64,000 bases of DNA from Lasioglossum baleicum (GCF_051020765.1 NW_027469106.1:62001-126000); one strand, 5' to 3'; shown: positions 9,747 through 23,921, counted from the stretch's first letter. The notes: generated from the sequence alone by a model not told the origin. Made by a program: numbers and translations.

Positions 9747-12224
9747 GTTTCGTGGGATGCGCATGCGCAGGTTTCGTGGGATGCGCATGCGCAGGTTTTT
9801 TGGGATGCGCATGGCTAGTCGAGCAAATACACGTGCGAGAGGATGCATCCCGCAGGGTAGTCGAGTAAAAACACGTGCGAGAGGATGCATCCCGCAGGCT
9901 AGTCGAGTAAAAACACGTGCAAGAGGATGCTTCCCGCAGGCTAGTCGAGTAAAAACACGTGCGAGGTTTTGTGGGATGCGCATGCGCAGATTTTTTGGGA
10001 TGCGCATGCGCAGGTTTTTTGGGATGCGCATGGCTAGTCGAGCAAAAACACGTGCGAGAGGATGCATCCCGCAGGCTAGTCGAGTAAAAACACGTGCGAG
10101 AGGATGCATCCCGCAGGCTAGTCGAGTAAAAACACGTGCGAGAGGATGCATCCCGCAGGCTAGTGGAGTAAAAACACGTGCGAGAGGATGCATCCCGCAG
10201 GCTAGTCGAATAAAAACACGTGCGAGACGATGCATCCCGCAGCCTAGACGAGTAAAAACACGTGCGAGAGGATGCATCCCGCAGGCTAGTCGAGTAAAAA
10301 CACGTGCGAGAGGATGCATCCCGCAGGCTAGTCGAGTAAAAACACGTGCGAGAGGATGCATCCCGCAGGCTAGTAGAGTAAAAACACGTGCGAGGTTTTG
10401 TGGGATGCGCATGCGCAGGTTTTGTGGGATGCGCATGCGCAGGTTTTTTGGGATGCGCATGTGCAGGTTTTTTGGGATGCGCATGGCTAGTCGAGCAAAA
10501 ACACGTGCGAGAGGATGCATCCCGCAGGCTAGTCGAGTAAAAACACGTGCGAGAGTATGCATCCCGCAGGCTAGTCGAGTAAAAACACTTGCGAGGTTTC
10601 GTGGGATGCGCATGCGCAGGTTTCGTGGGATGCGCATGCGCAGGTTTTTTGGGATGCGCATGGCTAGTCGAGCAAATACACGTGCGAGAGGATGCATCCC
10701 GCAGGGTAGTCGAGTAAAAACACGTGCGAGAGGATGCATCCCGCAGGCTAGTCGAGTAAAAACACGTGCAAGAGGATGCATCCCGCAGGCTAGTCGAGTA
10801 AAAACACGTGCGAGGTTTTGTGGGATGCGCATGCGCAGGTTTTGTGGGATGCGCATGCGCAGGTTTTTTGGGATGCGCATGTGCAGGTTTTTTGGGATGC
10901 GCATGGCTAGTCGAGCAAAAACACGTGCGAGAGGATGCATCCCGCAGGCTAGTCGAGTGAAAACACGTGCGAGAGGATGCTTCCCGCAGGCTAGTCGAGT
11001 AAAAACACGTGCGAGAGGATGCATCCCGCAGGCTAGTGGAGTAAAAACACGAGCGAGAGGATGCATCCCGCAGGCTAGTCGAGTAAAAACACGTGCGAGA
11101 GGATGCATCCCGCAGGCTAGTCGAGTAAAAACACGTGCAAGAGGATGCTTCCCGCAGGCTAGTCGAGTAAAAACACGTGCGAGAGGATGCTTCCCGCAGG
11201 CTAGTCGAGTAAAAACACGTGCGAGAGGATGCATCCCGCATGCTAGTCGAGTAAAAACACGTGCAAGAGGATGCTTCCCGCAGGCTAGTCGAGTAAAAAC
11301 ACGTGCGAGAGGATGCATCCCGCAGGCTAGTCGAGCAAAAACACGTGCGAGAGGATGCATCCCGCAGGCTAGTCGAGCAAAAACACGTGCGAGAGGATGC
11401 ATCCTGCAGGCTAGTCGAGTAAAAACACGTGCGAGAGGATGCATCCCGCAGGCTAGTCGAGTAAAAACACGTGCGAGAGTATGCATCCCGCAGGCTAGTC
11501 GAGTAAAAACACTTGCGAGGTTTCGTGGGATGCGCATGCGCAGGTTTCGTGGGATGCGCATGCGCAGGTTTTTTGGGATGCGCATGGCTAGTCGAGCAAA
11601 TACACGTGCGAGAGGATGCATCCCGCAGGGTAGTCGAGTAAAAACACGTGCGAGAGGATGCATCCCGCAGGCTAGTCGAGTAAAAACACGTGCGAGAGGA
11701 TGCATCCCGCAGGCTAGTCGAGTAAAAACACGTGCGAGGTTTTGTGGGATGCGCATGCGCAGGTTTTTTGGGATGCGCATGTGCAGGTTTTTTGGGATGC
11801 GCATGGCTAGTCGAGCAAAAACACGTGCGAGAGGATGCATCCCGCAGGCTAGTCGAGTAAAAATACGTGCGAGGTTTTGTGGGATGCGCATACGCAGGTT
11901 TTGTGGGATGCGCATGCGCAGGTTTTTTGGGATGCGCATGCGCAGGTTTTTTGGGATGCGCATGCGCAGGTTTTTTGGGATGCGCATGGCTAGTCGAGCA
12001 AAAACACGTGCGAGAGGATGCATCCCGCAGGGTAGTCGAGTAAAAACACGTGCGAGAGGATGCATCCCGCAGGCTAGTCGAGTAAAAACACGTGCGAGAG
12101 GATGCATCCCGCAGGCTAGTCGAGCAAAAACACGTGCGAGAGGATGCATCCCGCAGGCTAGTCGAGTAAAAACACGTGCGAGAGGATGCATCCCGCAGGC
12201 TAGTCGAGCACAAACACGTGCGAG

Positions 12225-13854
12225 GTTTTGTGGGATGCGCATGCGCAGGTTTTGTGGGATGCGCATGCGCAGATTTTTTGGGACGCGCATGCGCAGGTTT
12301 TTTGGGATGCGCATGGCTAGTCGAGCAAAAACACGTGCGAGAGGATGCATCCCGCAGGCTAGTCGAGTAAAAACACGTGCGAGGTTTTGTGGGATGCGCA
12401 TGCGCAGGTTTTTTGGGATGCGCATGCCTAGTCGAGCAAAAACACGTGCGAGAGGATGCATCCCGCAGGCTAGTCGAGTAAAAACACGTGCGAAAGGATG
12501 CATCCCGCAGGCTAGTCGAGCACAAACACGTGCGAGGTTTTGTGGGATGCGCATGCGCAGGTTTTGTGGGATGCGCATGCGCAGATTTTTTGGGACGCGC
12601 ATGCGCAGGTTTTTTGGGATGCGCATGGCTAGTCGAGCAAAAACACGTGCGAGAGGATGCATCCCGCAGGCTAGTCGAGTAAAAACACGTGCGAGGTTTT
12701 GTGGGATGCGCATGCGCAGGTTTTTTGGGATGCGCATGCGCAGGTTTTTTGGGATGCGCATGCCTAGGCGAGCAAAAACACGTGCGAGAGGATGCATCCC
12801 GCAGGCTAGTCGAGTAAAAACACGTGCGAAAGGATGCATCCCGCAGGCTAGTCGAGCACAAACACGTGCGAGGTTTTGTGGGATGCGCATGCGCAGGTTT
12901 TGTGGGATGCGCATGCGCAGATTTTTTGGGACGCGCATGCGCAGGTTTTTTGGGATGCGCATGGCTAGTCGAGCAAATACACGTGCGAGAGGATGCATCC
13001 CGCAGGCTAGTCGAGTAAAAACACGTGCGAGAGGATGCATCCTGCAGGCTAGTCGAGTAAAAACACGTGCGAGAGGATGCATCCCGCAGGCTAGTCGAGC
13101 ACAAACACGTGCGAGGTTTTGTGGGATGCGCATGCGCAGGTTTTGTGGGATGCGCATGCGCAGATTTTTTGGGACGCGCATGCGCAGGTTTTTTGGGATG
13201 CGCATGGCTAGTCGAGCAAAAACACGTGCGAGAGGATGCATCCCGCAGGCTAGTCGAGTAAAAACACGTGCGAGGTTTTGTGGGATGCGCATGCGCAGGT
13301 TTTTTGGGATGCGCATGCCTAGTCGAGCAAAAACACGTGCGAGAGGATGCATCCCGCAGGCTAGTCGAGTAAAAACACGTGCGAAAGGATGCATCCCGCA
13401 GGCTAGTCGAGCACAAACACGTGCGAGGTTTTGTGGGATGCGCATGCGCAGGTTTTGTGGGATGCGCATGCGCAGATTTTTTGGGACGCGCATGCGCAGG
13501 TTTTTTGGGATGCGCATGGCTAGTCGAGCAAAAACACGTGCGAGAGGATGCATCCCGCAGGCTAGTCGAGTAAAAACACGTGCGAGGTTTTGTGGGATGC
13601 GCATGCGCAGGTTTTTTGGGATGCGCATGCGCAGGTTTTTTGGGATGCGCATGCCTAGGCGAGCAAAAACACGTGCGAGAGGATGCATCCCGCAGGCTAG
13701 TCGAGTAAAAACACGTGCGAAAGGATGCATCCCGCAGGCTAGTCGAGCACAAACACGTGCGAGGTTTTGTGGGATGCGCATGCGCAGGTTTTGTGGGATG
13801 CGCATGCGCAGATTTTTTGGGACGCGCATGCGCAGGTTTTTTGGGATGCGCATG
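12225..13854. repeat. 891-bp tandem duplication in H2
   Basis: B runs at 12225, 12384, 12537, 12696 and 12873 are repeated at 13116, 13275, 13428, 13587 and 13764, all 891 bp apart, with A runs of the same sizes between them. H1 has one copy (5799-6537). The copies share the GGGACGCGCATG variant and the GCCTAGTCGAG and GCCTAGGCGAG junction variants. Confidence 0.9.
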
Positions 13855-14778
13855 GCTAGTCGAGCAAATACACGTGCGAGAGGATGCATCCCGCAGGCTA
13901 GTCGAGTAAAAACACGTGCGAGAGGATGCATCCTGCAGGCTAGTCGAGTAAAAACACGAGCGAGAGGATGCATCCCGCAGGCTAGTCGAGTAAAAACACG
14001 TGCGAGAGGATGCATCCCGCAGGCTAGTCGAGTAAAAACACGTGCAAGAGGATGCTTCCCGCAGGCTAGTCGAGTAAAAACACGTGCGAGAGGATGCATC
14101 CCGCAGGCTAGTCGAGTAAAAACACGTGCGAGAGGATGCATCCCGCAGGCTAGTCGAGTAAAAACACGTGCGAGAGGATGCATCCCGCAGGCTAGTCGAG
14201 TAAAAACACGTGCGAGAGGATGCATCCCGCAGGCTAGTGGAGTAAAAACACGTGCGAGAGGATGCATCCCGCAGGCTAGTCGAATAAAAACACGTGCGAG
14301 ACGATGCATCCCGCAGCCTAGACGAGTAAAAACACGTGCGAGAGGATGCATCCCGCAGGCTAGTCGAGTAGAAACACGTGCAAGAGGATGCTTCCCGCAG
14401 GCTAGTCGAGTAAAAACACGTGCGTGAGGATGCATCCCGCAGGCTAGTCGAGTAAAAACACGTGCGAGAGGATGCTTCCCGCAGGCTAGTCGAGTAAAAA
14501 CACGTGCGAGAGGATGCATCCCGCATGCTAGTCGAGTAAAAACACGTGCAAGAGGATGCTTCCCGCAGGCTAGTCGAGTAAAAACACGTGCGAGAGGATG
14601 CATCCCGCAGGCTAGTCGAGCAAAAACACGTGCGAGAGGATGCATCCCGCAGGCTAGTCGAGCAAAAACACGTGCGAGAGGATGCATCCTGCAGGCTAGT
14701 CGAGTAAAAACACGTGCGAGAGGATGCATCCCGCAGGCTAGTCGAGTAAAAACACGTGCGAGAGTATGCATCCCGCAG
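13855..14778. repeat. 22-unit A run of H3
   Basis: Third copy of the 924-bp A run, with the GCGTGAGG variant at 14425 and GAGAGTATG near the end, followed by A' with CTTGCGAG. It lies 7,317 bp after the H2 copy. Confidence 0.92.
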
Positions 14779-17700
14779 GCTAGTCGAGTAAAAACACTTG
14801 CGAGGTTTCGTGGGATGCGCATGCGCAGGTTTCGTGGGATGCGCATGCGCAGGTTTTTTGGGATGCGCATGGCTAGTCGAGCAAATACACGTGCGAGAGG
14901 ATGCATCCCGCAGGGTAGTCGAGTAAAAACACGTGCGAGAGGATGCATCCCGCAGGCTAGTCGAGTAAAAACACGTGCAAGAGGATGCATCCCGCAGGCT
15001 AGTCGAGTAAAAACACGTGCGAGGTTTTGTGGGATGCGCATGCGCAGGTTTTGTGGGATGCGCATGCGCAGGTTTTTTGGGATGCGCATGTGCAGGTTTT
15101 TTGGGATGCGCATGGCTAGTCGAGCAAAAACACGTGCGAGAGGATGCATCCCGCAGGCTAGTCGAGTGAAAACACGTGCGAGAGGATGCTTCCCGCAGGC
15201 TAGTCGAGTAAAAACACGTGCGAGAGGATGCATCCCGCAGGCTAGTGGAGTAAAAACACGAGCGAGAGGATGCATCCCGCAGGCTAGTCGAGTAAAAACA
15301 CGTGCGAGAGGATGCATCCCGCAGGCTAGTCGAGTAAAAACACGTGCAAGAGGATGCTTCCCGCAGGCTAGTCGAGTAAAAACACGTGCGAGAGGATGCA
15401 TCCCGCAGGCTAGTCGAGTAAAAACACTTGCGAGGTTTCGTGGGATGCGCATGCGCAGGTTTCGTGGGATGCGCATGCGCAGGTTTTGTGGGATGCGCAT
15501 GCGCAGATTTCTTGGGATGCGCATGCGCAGGTTTTTTGGGATGCGCATGGCTAGTCGAGCAAATACACGTGCGAGAGGATGCATCCCGCAGGCTAGTCGA
15601 GTAAAAACACGTGCGAGAGGATGCATCCTGCAGGCTAGTCGAGTAAAAACACGAGCGAGAGGATGCATCCCGCAGGCTAGTCGAGTAAAAACACGTGCGA
15701 GAGGATGCATCCCGCAGGCTAGTCGAGTAGAAACACGTGCAAGAGGATGCTTCCCGCAGGCTAGTCGAGTAAAAACACGTGCGTGAGGATGCATCCCGCA
15801 GGCTAGTCGAGTAAAAACACGTGCGAGAGGATGCTTCCCGCAGGCTAGTCGAGTAAAAACACGTGCGAGAGGATGCATCCCGCATGCTAGTCGAGTAAAA
15901 ACACGTGCAAGAGGATGCTTCCCGCAGGCTAGTCGAGTAAAAACACGTGCGAGAGGATGCATCCCGCAGGCTAGTCGAGCAAAAACACGTGCGAGAGGAT
16001 GCATCCCGCAGGCTAGTCGAGCAAAAACACGTGCGAGAGGATGCATCCCGCAGGCTAGTCGAGTAAAAACACGTGCGAGAGGATGCATCCTGCAGGCTAG
16101 TCGAGTAAAAACACGTGCGAGAGGATGCATCCCGCAGGCTAGTCGAGTAAAAACACGTGCGAGAGTATGCATCCCGCAGGCTAGTCGAGTAAAAACACTT
16201 GCGAGGTTTCGTGGGATGCGCATGCGCAGGTTTCGTGGGATGCGCATGCGCAGGTTTTTTGGGATGCGCATGGCTAGTCGAGCAAATACACGTGCGAGAG
16301 GATGCATCCCGCAGGGTAGTCGAGTAAAAACACGTGCAAGAGGATGCTTCCCGCAGGCTAGTCGAGTAAAAACACGTGCGAGAGGATGCATCCCGCAGGC
16401 TAGTCGAGCAAAAACACGTGCGAGAGGATGCATCCCGCAGGCTAGTCGAGCAAAAACACGTGCGAGAGGATGCATCCCGCAGGCTAGTCGAGTAAAAACA
16501 CGTGCGAGAGGATGCATCCTGCAGGCTAGTCGAGTAAAAACACGTGCGAGAGGATGCATCCCGCAGGCTAGTCGAGTAAAAACACGTGCGAGAGTATGCA
16601 TCCCGCAGGCTAGTCGAGTAAAAACACTTGCGAGGTTTCGTGGGATGCGCATGCGCAGGTTTCGTGGGATGCGCATGCGCAGGTTTTTTGGGATGCGCAT
16701 GGCTAGTCGAGCAAATACACGTGCGAGAGGATGCATCCCGCAGGGTAGTCGAGTAAAAACACGTGCAAGAGGATGCTTCCCGCAGGCTAGTCGAGTAAAA
16801 ACACGTGCGAGAGGATGCATCCCGCAGGCTAGTCGAGCAAAAACACGTGCGAGAGGATGCATCCCGCAGGCTAGTCGAGCAAAAACACGTGCGAGAGGAT
16901 GCATCCCGCAGGCTAGTCGAGTAAAAACACGTGCGAGAGGATGCATCCTGCAGGCTAGTCGAGTAAAAACACGTGCGAGAGGATGCATCCCGCAGGCTAG
17001 TCGAGTAAAAACACGTGCGAGAGTATGCATCCCGCAGGCTAGTCGAGTAAAAACACTTGCGAGGTTTCGTGGGATGCGCATGCGCAGGTTTCGTGGGATG
17101 CGCATGCGCAGGTTTTTTGGGATGCGCATGGCTAGTCGAGCAAATACACGTGCGAGAGGATGCATCCCGCAGGGTAGTCGAGTAAAAACACGTGCGAGAG
17201 GATGCATCCCGCAGGCTAGTCGAGTAAAAACACGTGCAAGAGGATGCTTCCCGCAGGCTAGTCGAGTAAAAACACGTGCGAGGTTTTGTGGGATGCGCAT
17301 GCGCAGATTTTTTGGGATGCGCATGCGCAGGTTTTTTGGGATGCGCATGGCTAGTCGAGCAAAAACACGTGCGAGAGGATGCATCCCGCAGGCTAGTCGA
17401 GTAAAAACACGTGCGAGAGGATGCATCCCGCAGGCTAGTCGAGTAAAAACACGTGCGAGAGGATGCATCCCGCAGGCTAGTGGAGTAAAAACACGTGCGA
17501 GAGGATGCATCCCGCAGGCTAGTCGAATAAAAACACGTGCGAGACGATGCATCCCGCAGCCTAGACGAGTAAAAACACGTGCGAGAGGATGCATCCCGCA
17601 GGCTAGTCGAGTAAAAACACGTGCGAGAGGATGCATCCCGCAGGCTAGTCGAGTAAAAACACGTGCGAGAGGATGCATCCCGCAGGCTAGTAGAGTAAAA

Positions 17701-19030
17701 ACACGTGCGAGGTTTTGTGGGATGCGCATGCGCAGGTTTTGTGGGATGCGCATGCGCAGGTTTTTTGGGATGCGCATGTGCAGGTTTTTTGGGATGCGCA
17801 TGGCTAGTCGAGCAAAAACACGTGCGAGAGGATGCATCCCGCAGGCTAGTCGAGTAAAAACACGTGCGAGAGTATGCATCCCGCAGGCTAGTCGAGTAAA
17901 AACACTTGCGAGGTTTCGTGGGATGCGCATGCGCAGGTTTCGTGGGATGCGCATGCGCAGGTTTTTTGGGATGCGCATGGCTAGTCGAGCAAATACACGT
18001 GCGAGAGGATGCATCCCGCAGGGTAGTCGAGTAAAAACACGTGCGAGAGGATGCATCCCGCAGGCTAGTCGAGTAAAAACACGTGCAAGAGGATGCATCC
18101 CGCAGGCTAGTCGAGTAAAAACACGTGCGAGGTTTTGTGGGATGCGCATGCGCAGGTTTTGTGGGATGCGCATGCGCAGGTTTTTTGGGATGCGCATGTG
18201 CAGGTTTTTTGGGATGCGCATGGCTAGTCGAGCAAAAACACGTGCGAGAGGATGCATCCCGCAGGCTAGTCGAGTGAAAACACGTGCGAGAGGATGCTTC
18301 CCGCAGGCTAGTCGAGTAAAAACACGTGCGAGAGGATGCATCCCGCAGGCTAGTGGAGTAAAAACACGAGCGAGAGGATGCATCCCGCAGGCTAGTCGAG
18401 TAAAAACACGTGCGAGAGGATGCATCCCGCAGGCTAGTCGAGTAAAAACACGTGCAAGAGGATGCTTCCCGCAGGCTAGTCGAGTAAAAACACGTGCGAG
18501 AGGATGCTTCCCGCAGGCTAGTCGAGTAAAAACACGTGCGAGAGGATGCATCCCGCATGCTAGTCGAGTAAAAACACGTGCAAGAGGATGCTTCCCGCAG
18601 GCTAGTCGAGTAAAAACACGTGCGAGAGGATGCATCCCGCAGGCTAGTCGAGCAAAAACACGTGCGAGAGGATGCATCCCGCAGGCTAGTCGAGCAAAAA
18701 CACGTGCGAGAGGATGCATCCTGCAGGCTAGTCGAGTAAAAACACGTGCGAGAGGATGCATCCCGCAGGCTAGTCGAGTAAAAACACGTGCGAGAGTATG
18801 CATCCCGCAGGCTAGTCGAGTAAAAACACTTGCGAGGTTTCGTGGGATGCGCATGCGCAGGTTTCGTGGGATGCGCATGCGCAGGTTTTTTGGGATGCGC
18901 ATGGCTAGTCGAGCAAATACACGTGCGAGAGGATGCATCCCGCAGGGTAGTCGAGGAAAAACACGTGCGAGAGGATGCATCCCGCAGGCTAGTCGAGTAA
19001 AAACACGTGCAAGAGGATGCATCCCGCAGG
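13855..19030. repeat. Partial higher-order repeat copy H3
   Basis: Follows H2 at an offset of 7,317, for example B runs 14805/7488, 15435/8118, 16206/8889, 17712/10395, 18132/10815 and 18837/11520. The match ends at about 18.9-19.05 kb: H2 continues with a 67-bp B run at 11739, whereas here the 91-bp run at 19056 follows. That run and what comes after it match 15024 onward at an offset of 4,032. A private G at 18955 (TCGAGGAAAA) is not seen in the sister copies. Confidence 0.85.
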
Positions 19031-22000
19031 CTAGTCGAGTAAAAACACGTGCGAGGTTTTGTGGGATGCGCATGCGCAGGTTTTGTGGGATGCGCATGCG
19101 CAGGTTTTTTGGGATGCGCATGTGCAGGTTTTTTGGGATGCGCATGGCTAGTCGAGCAAAAACACGTGCGAGAGGATGCATCCCGCAGGCTAGTCGAGTG
19201 AAAACACGTGCGAGAGGATGCTTCCCGCAGGCTAGTCGAGTAAAAACACGTGCGAGAGGATGCATCCCGCAGGCTAGTGGAGTAAAAACACGAGCGAGAG
19301 GATGCATCCCGCAGGCTAGTCGAGTAAAAACACGTGCGAGAGGATGCATCCCGCAGGCTAGTCGAGTAAAAACACGTGCAAGAGGATGCTTCCCGCAGGC
19401 TAGTCGAGTAAAAACACGTGCGAGAGGATGCATCCCGCAGGCTAGTCGAGTAAAAACACTTGCGAGGTTTCGTGGGATGCGCATGCGCAGGTTTCGTGGG
19501 ATGCGCATGCGCAGGTTTTGTGGGATGCGCATGCGCAGATTTCTTGGGATGCGCATGCGCAGGTTTTTTGGGATGCGCATGGCTAGTCGAGCAAATACAC
19601 GTGCGAGAGGATGCATCCCGCAGGCTAGTCGAGTAAAAACACGTGCGAGAGGATGCATCCTGCAGGCTAGTCGAGTAAAAACACGAGCGAGAGGATGCAT
19701 CCCGCAGGCTAGTCGAGTAAAAACACGTGCGAGAGGATGCATCCCGCAGGCTAGTCGAGTAGAAACACGTGCAAGAGGATGCTTCCCGCAGGCTAGTCGA
19801 GTAAAAACACGTGCGTGAGGATGCATCCCGCAGGCTAGTCGAGTAAAAACACGTGCGAGAGGATGCTTCCCGCAGGCTAGTCGAGTAAAAACACGTGCGA
19901 GAGGATGCATCCCGCATGCTAGTCGAGTAAAAACACGTGCAAGAGGATGCTTCCCGCAGGCTAGTCGAGTAAAAACACGTGCGAGAGGATGCATCCCGCA
20001 GGCTAGTCGAGCAAAAACACGTGCGAGAGGATGCATCCCGCAGGCTAGTCGAGCAAAAACACGTGCGAGAGGATGCATCCCGCAGGCTAGTCGAGTAAAA
20101 ACACGTGCGAGAGGATGCATCCTGCAGGCTAGTCGAGTAAAAACACGTGCGAGAGGATGCATCCCGCAGGCTAGTCGAGTAAAAACACGTGCGAGAGTAT
20201 GCATCCCGCAGGCTAGTCGAGTAAAAACACTTGCGAGGTTTCGTGGGATGCGCATGCGCAGGTTTCGTGGGATGCGCATGCGCAGGTTTTTTGGGATGCG
20301 CATGGCTAGTCGAGCAAATACACGTGCGAGAGGATGCATCCCGCAGGGTAGTCGAGTAAAAACACGTGCAAGAGGATGCTTCCCGCAGGCTAGTCGAGTA
20401 AAAACACGTGCGAGAGGATGCATCCCGCAGGCTAGTCGAGCAAAAACACGTGCGAGAGGATGCATCCCGCAGGCTAGTCGAGCAAAAACACGTGCGAGAG
20501 GATGCATCCCGCAGGCTAGTCGAGTAAAAACACGTGCGAGAGGATGCATCCTGCAGGCTAGTCGAGTAAAAACACGTGCGAGAGGATGCATCCCGCAGGC
20601 TAGTCGAGTAAAAACACGTGCGAGAGTATGCATCCCGCAGGCTAGTCGAGTAAAAACACTTGCGAGGTTTCGTGGGATGCGCATGCGCAGGTTTCGTGGG
20701 ATGCGCATGCGCAGGTTTTTTGGGATGCGCATGGCTAGTCGAGCAAATACACGTGCGAGAGGATGCATCCCGCAGGGTAGTCGAGTAAAAACACGTGCGA
20801 GAGGATGCATCCCGCAGGCTAGTCGAGTAAAAACACGTGCAAGAGGATGCTTCCCGCAGGCTAGTCGAGTAAAAACACGTGCGAGGTTTTGTGGGATGCG
20901 CATGCGCAGGTTTTGTGGGATGCGCATGCGCAGATTTTTTGGGATGCGCATGCGCAGGTTTTTTGGGATGCGCATGGCTAGTCGAGCAAAAACACGTGCG
21001 AGAGGATGCATCCCGCAGGCTAGTCGAGTAAAAACACGTGCGAGAGGATGCATCCCGCAGGCTAGTCGAGTAAAAACACGTGCGAGAGGATGCATCCCGC
21101 AGGCTAGTGGAGTAAAAACACGTGCGAGAGGATGCATCCCGCAGGCTAGTCGAATAAAAACACGTGCGAGACGATGCATCCCGCAGCCTAGACGAGTAAA
21201 AACACGTGCGAGAGGATGCATCCCGCAGGCTAGTCGAGTAAAAACACGTGCGAGAGGATGCATCCCGCAGGCTAGTCGAGTAAAAACACGTGCGAGAGGA
21301 TGCATCCCGCAGGCTAGTAGAGTAAAAACACGTGCGAGGTTTTGTGGGATGCGCATGCGCAGGTTTTGTGGGATGCGCATGCGCAGGTTTTTTGGGATGC
21401 GCATGTGCAGGTTTTTTGGGATGCGCATGGCTAGTCGAGCAAAAACACGTGCGAGAGGATGCATCCCGCAGGCTAGTCGAGTGAAAACACGTGCGAGAGG
21501 ATGCATCCCGCAGACTAGTCGAGTAAAAACACGTGCGAGGTTTTGTGGGATGCGCATACGCAGGTTTTGTGGGATGCGCATGCGCAGGTTTATTGGGATG
21601 CGCATGCGCAGGTTTTTTGGGATGCGCATGGCTAGTCGAGCAAAAACACGTGCGAGAGGATGCATCCCGCAGGCTAGTCGAGTAAAAACACGTGCGAGAG
21701 GATGCATCCCGCAGGCTAGTCGAGTAAAAACACGTGCGAGAGGATGCATCCCGCAGGCTAGTCGAGTAAAAACACGTGCGAGGTTTTGTGGGATGCGCAT
21801 GCGCAGGTTTTGTGGGATGCGCATGCGCAGGTTTTTTGGGATGCGCATGTGCAGGTTTTTTGGGATGCGCATGGCTAGTCGAGCAAAAACACGTGCGAGA
21901 GGATGCATCCCGCAGGCTAGTCGAGTGAAAACACGTGCGAGAGGATGCTTCCCGCAGGCTAGTCGAGTAAAAACACGTGCGAGAGGATGCATCCCGCAGG

Positions 22001-23921
22001 CTAGTGGAGTAAAAACACGTGCGAGAGGATGCATCCCGCAGGCTAGTCGAATAAAAACACGTGCGAGACGATGCATCCCGCAGCCTAGACGAGTAAAAAC
22101 ACGTGCGAGAGGATGCATCCCGCAGGCTAGTCGAGCAAAACCACGTGCGAGAGGATGCATCCCGCAGGCTAGTCGAGTAAAAACACGTGCGAGAGGATGC
22201 ATCCTGCAGGCTAGTCGAGTAAAAACACGAGCGAGAGGATGCATCCCGCAGGCTAGTCGAGTAAAAACACGTGCGAGAGGATGCATCCCGCAGGCTAGTC
22301 GAGTAAAAACACGTGCAAGAGGATGCTTCCCGCAGGCTAGTCGAGTAAAAACACGTGCGAGAGGATGCATCCCGCAGGCTAGTCGAGTAAAAACACGTGC
22401 GAGAGGATGCTTCCCGCAGGCTAGTCGAGTAAAAACACGTGCGAAAGGATGCATCCCGCAGGCTAGTCGAGCACAAACACGTGCGAGGTTTTGTGGGATG
22501 CGCATGCGCAGGTTTTGTGGGATGCGCATGCGCAGGTTTTGTGGGATGCGCATGCGCAGATTTTTTGGGATGCGCATGCGCAGGTTTTTTGGGATGCGCA
22601 TGGCTAGTCGAGCAAAAACACGTGCGAGAGGATGCATCCCGCAGGGTAGTCGAGTAAAAACACGTGCGAGAGGATGCATCCCGCAGGCTAGTCGAGTAAA
22701 AACACGTGCGAGAGGATGCATCCCGCAGGCTAGTGGAGTAAAAACACGTGCGAGAGGATGCATCCCGCAGGCTAGTCGAATAAAAACACGTGCGAGACGA
22801 TGCATCCCGCAGCCTAGACGAGTAAAAACACGTGCGAGAGGATGCATCCCGCAGGCTAGTCGAGTAAAAACACGTGCGAGAGGATGCATCCCGCAGGCTA
22901 GTCGAGTAAAAACACGTGCGAGAGGATGCATCCCGCAGGCTAGTCGAGTAAAAACACGTGCGAGGTTTTGTGGGATGCGCATGCGCAGGTTTTTTGGGAT
23001 GCGCATGTGCAGGTTTTTTGGGATGCGCATGGCTAGTCGAGCAAAAACACGTGCGAGAGGATGCATCCCGCAGGCTAGTCGAGTAAAAATACGTGCGAGG
23101 TTTTGTGGGATGCGCATACGCAGGTTTTGTGGGATGCGCATGCGCAGGTTTTTTGGGATGCGCATGCGCAGGTTTTTTGGGATGCGCATGCGCAGGTTTT
23201 TTGGGATGCGCATGGCTAGTCGAGCAAAAACACGTGCGAGAGGATGCATCCCGCAGGGTAGTCGAGTAAAAACACGTGCGAGAGGATGCATCCCGCAGGC
23301 TAGTCGAGTAAAAACACGTGCGAGAGGATGCATCCCGCAGGCTAGTCGAGCAAAAACACGTGCGAGAGGATGCATCCCGCAGGCTAGTCGAGTAAAAACA
23401 CGTGCGAGAGGATGCATCCCGCAGGCTAGTCGAGCACAAACACGTGCGAGGTTTTGTGGGATGCGCATGCGCAGGTTTTGTGGGATGCGCATGCGCAGAT
23501 TTTTTGGGACGCGCATGCGCTGGTTTTTTGGGATGCGCATGGCTAGTCGAGCAAAAACACGTGCGAGAGGATGCATCCCGCTGGCTAGTCGAGTAAAAAC
23601 ACGTGCGAGGTTTTGTGGGATGCGCATGAGCAGGTTTTTTGGGATGCGCATGCCTAGTCGAGCAAAAACACGTGCGAGAGGATGCATCCCGCAGGCTAGT
23701 CGAGTAAAAACACGTGCGAAAGGATGCATCCCGCAGGCTAGTCGAGCACAAACACGTGCGAGGTTTTGTGGGATGCGCATGCGCAGGTTTTGTGGGATGC
23801 GCATGCGCAGATTTTTTGGGACGCGCATGCGCAGGTTTTTTGGGATGCGCATGGCTAGTCGAGCAAAAACACGTGCGAGAGGATGCATCCCGCAGGCTAG
23901 TCGAGTAAAAACACGTGCGAG

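Larger units (their letters stand above)
6538..13854. repeat. Higher-order repeat copy H2, 7,317 bp
   Basis: Matches H1 at an offset of 6,261 from 6538 to about 9317. B runs begin at 7488, 7707, 8118, 8889, 9318, 9747, 9966, 10395, 10596, 10815, 11520, 11739, 11874, 12225, 12384, 12537, 12696, 12873, 13116, 13275, 13428, 13587 and 13764. It differs from H1 in four ways: a 429-bp tandem duplication (8889/9318), one B unit fewer in the run at 9966, a replaced stretch at about 10486-11738, and an 891-bp tandem duplication (12225/13116). It also has a C-to-T change in the CCCGTAGG unit near 8356. Confidence 0.88.

Noticed and set aside
8899..14427. Plus-strand open frame of 1,842 codons and similar frames (2638-7110, 16216-19818, 20248-24348, 38447-42547, 56646-59975) as arginine-rich proteins
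   Set aside because: Start codons are the ATG inside ATGCGCATG of any B unit, and ends are the GCGTGAGG variant or an indel. The same frame is interrupted and restarted across copies, and there is no ribosome or splice context or unique domain.
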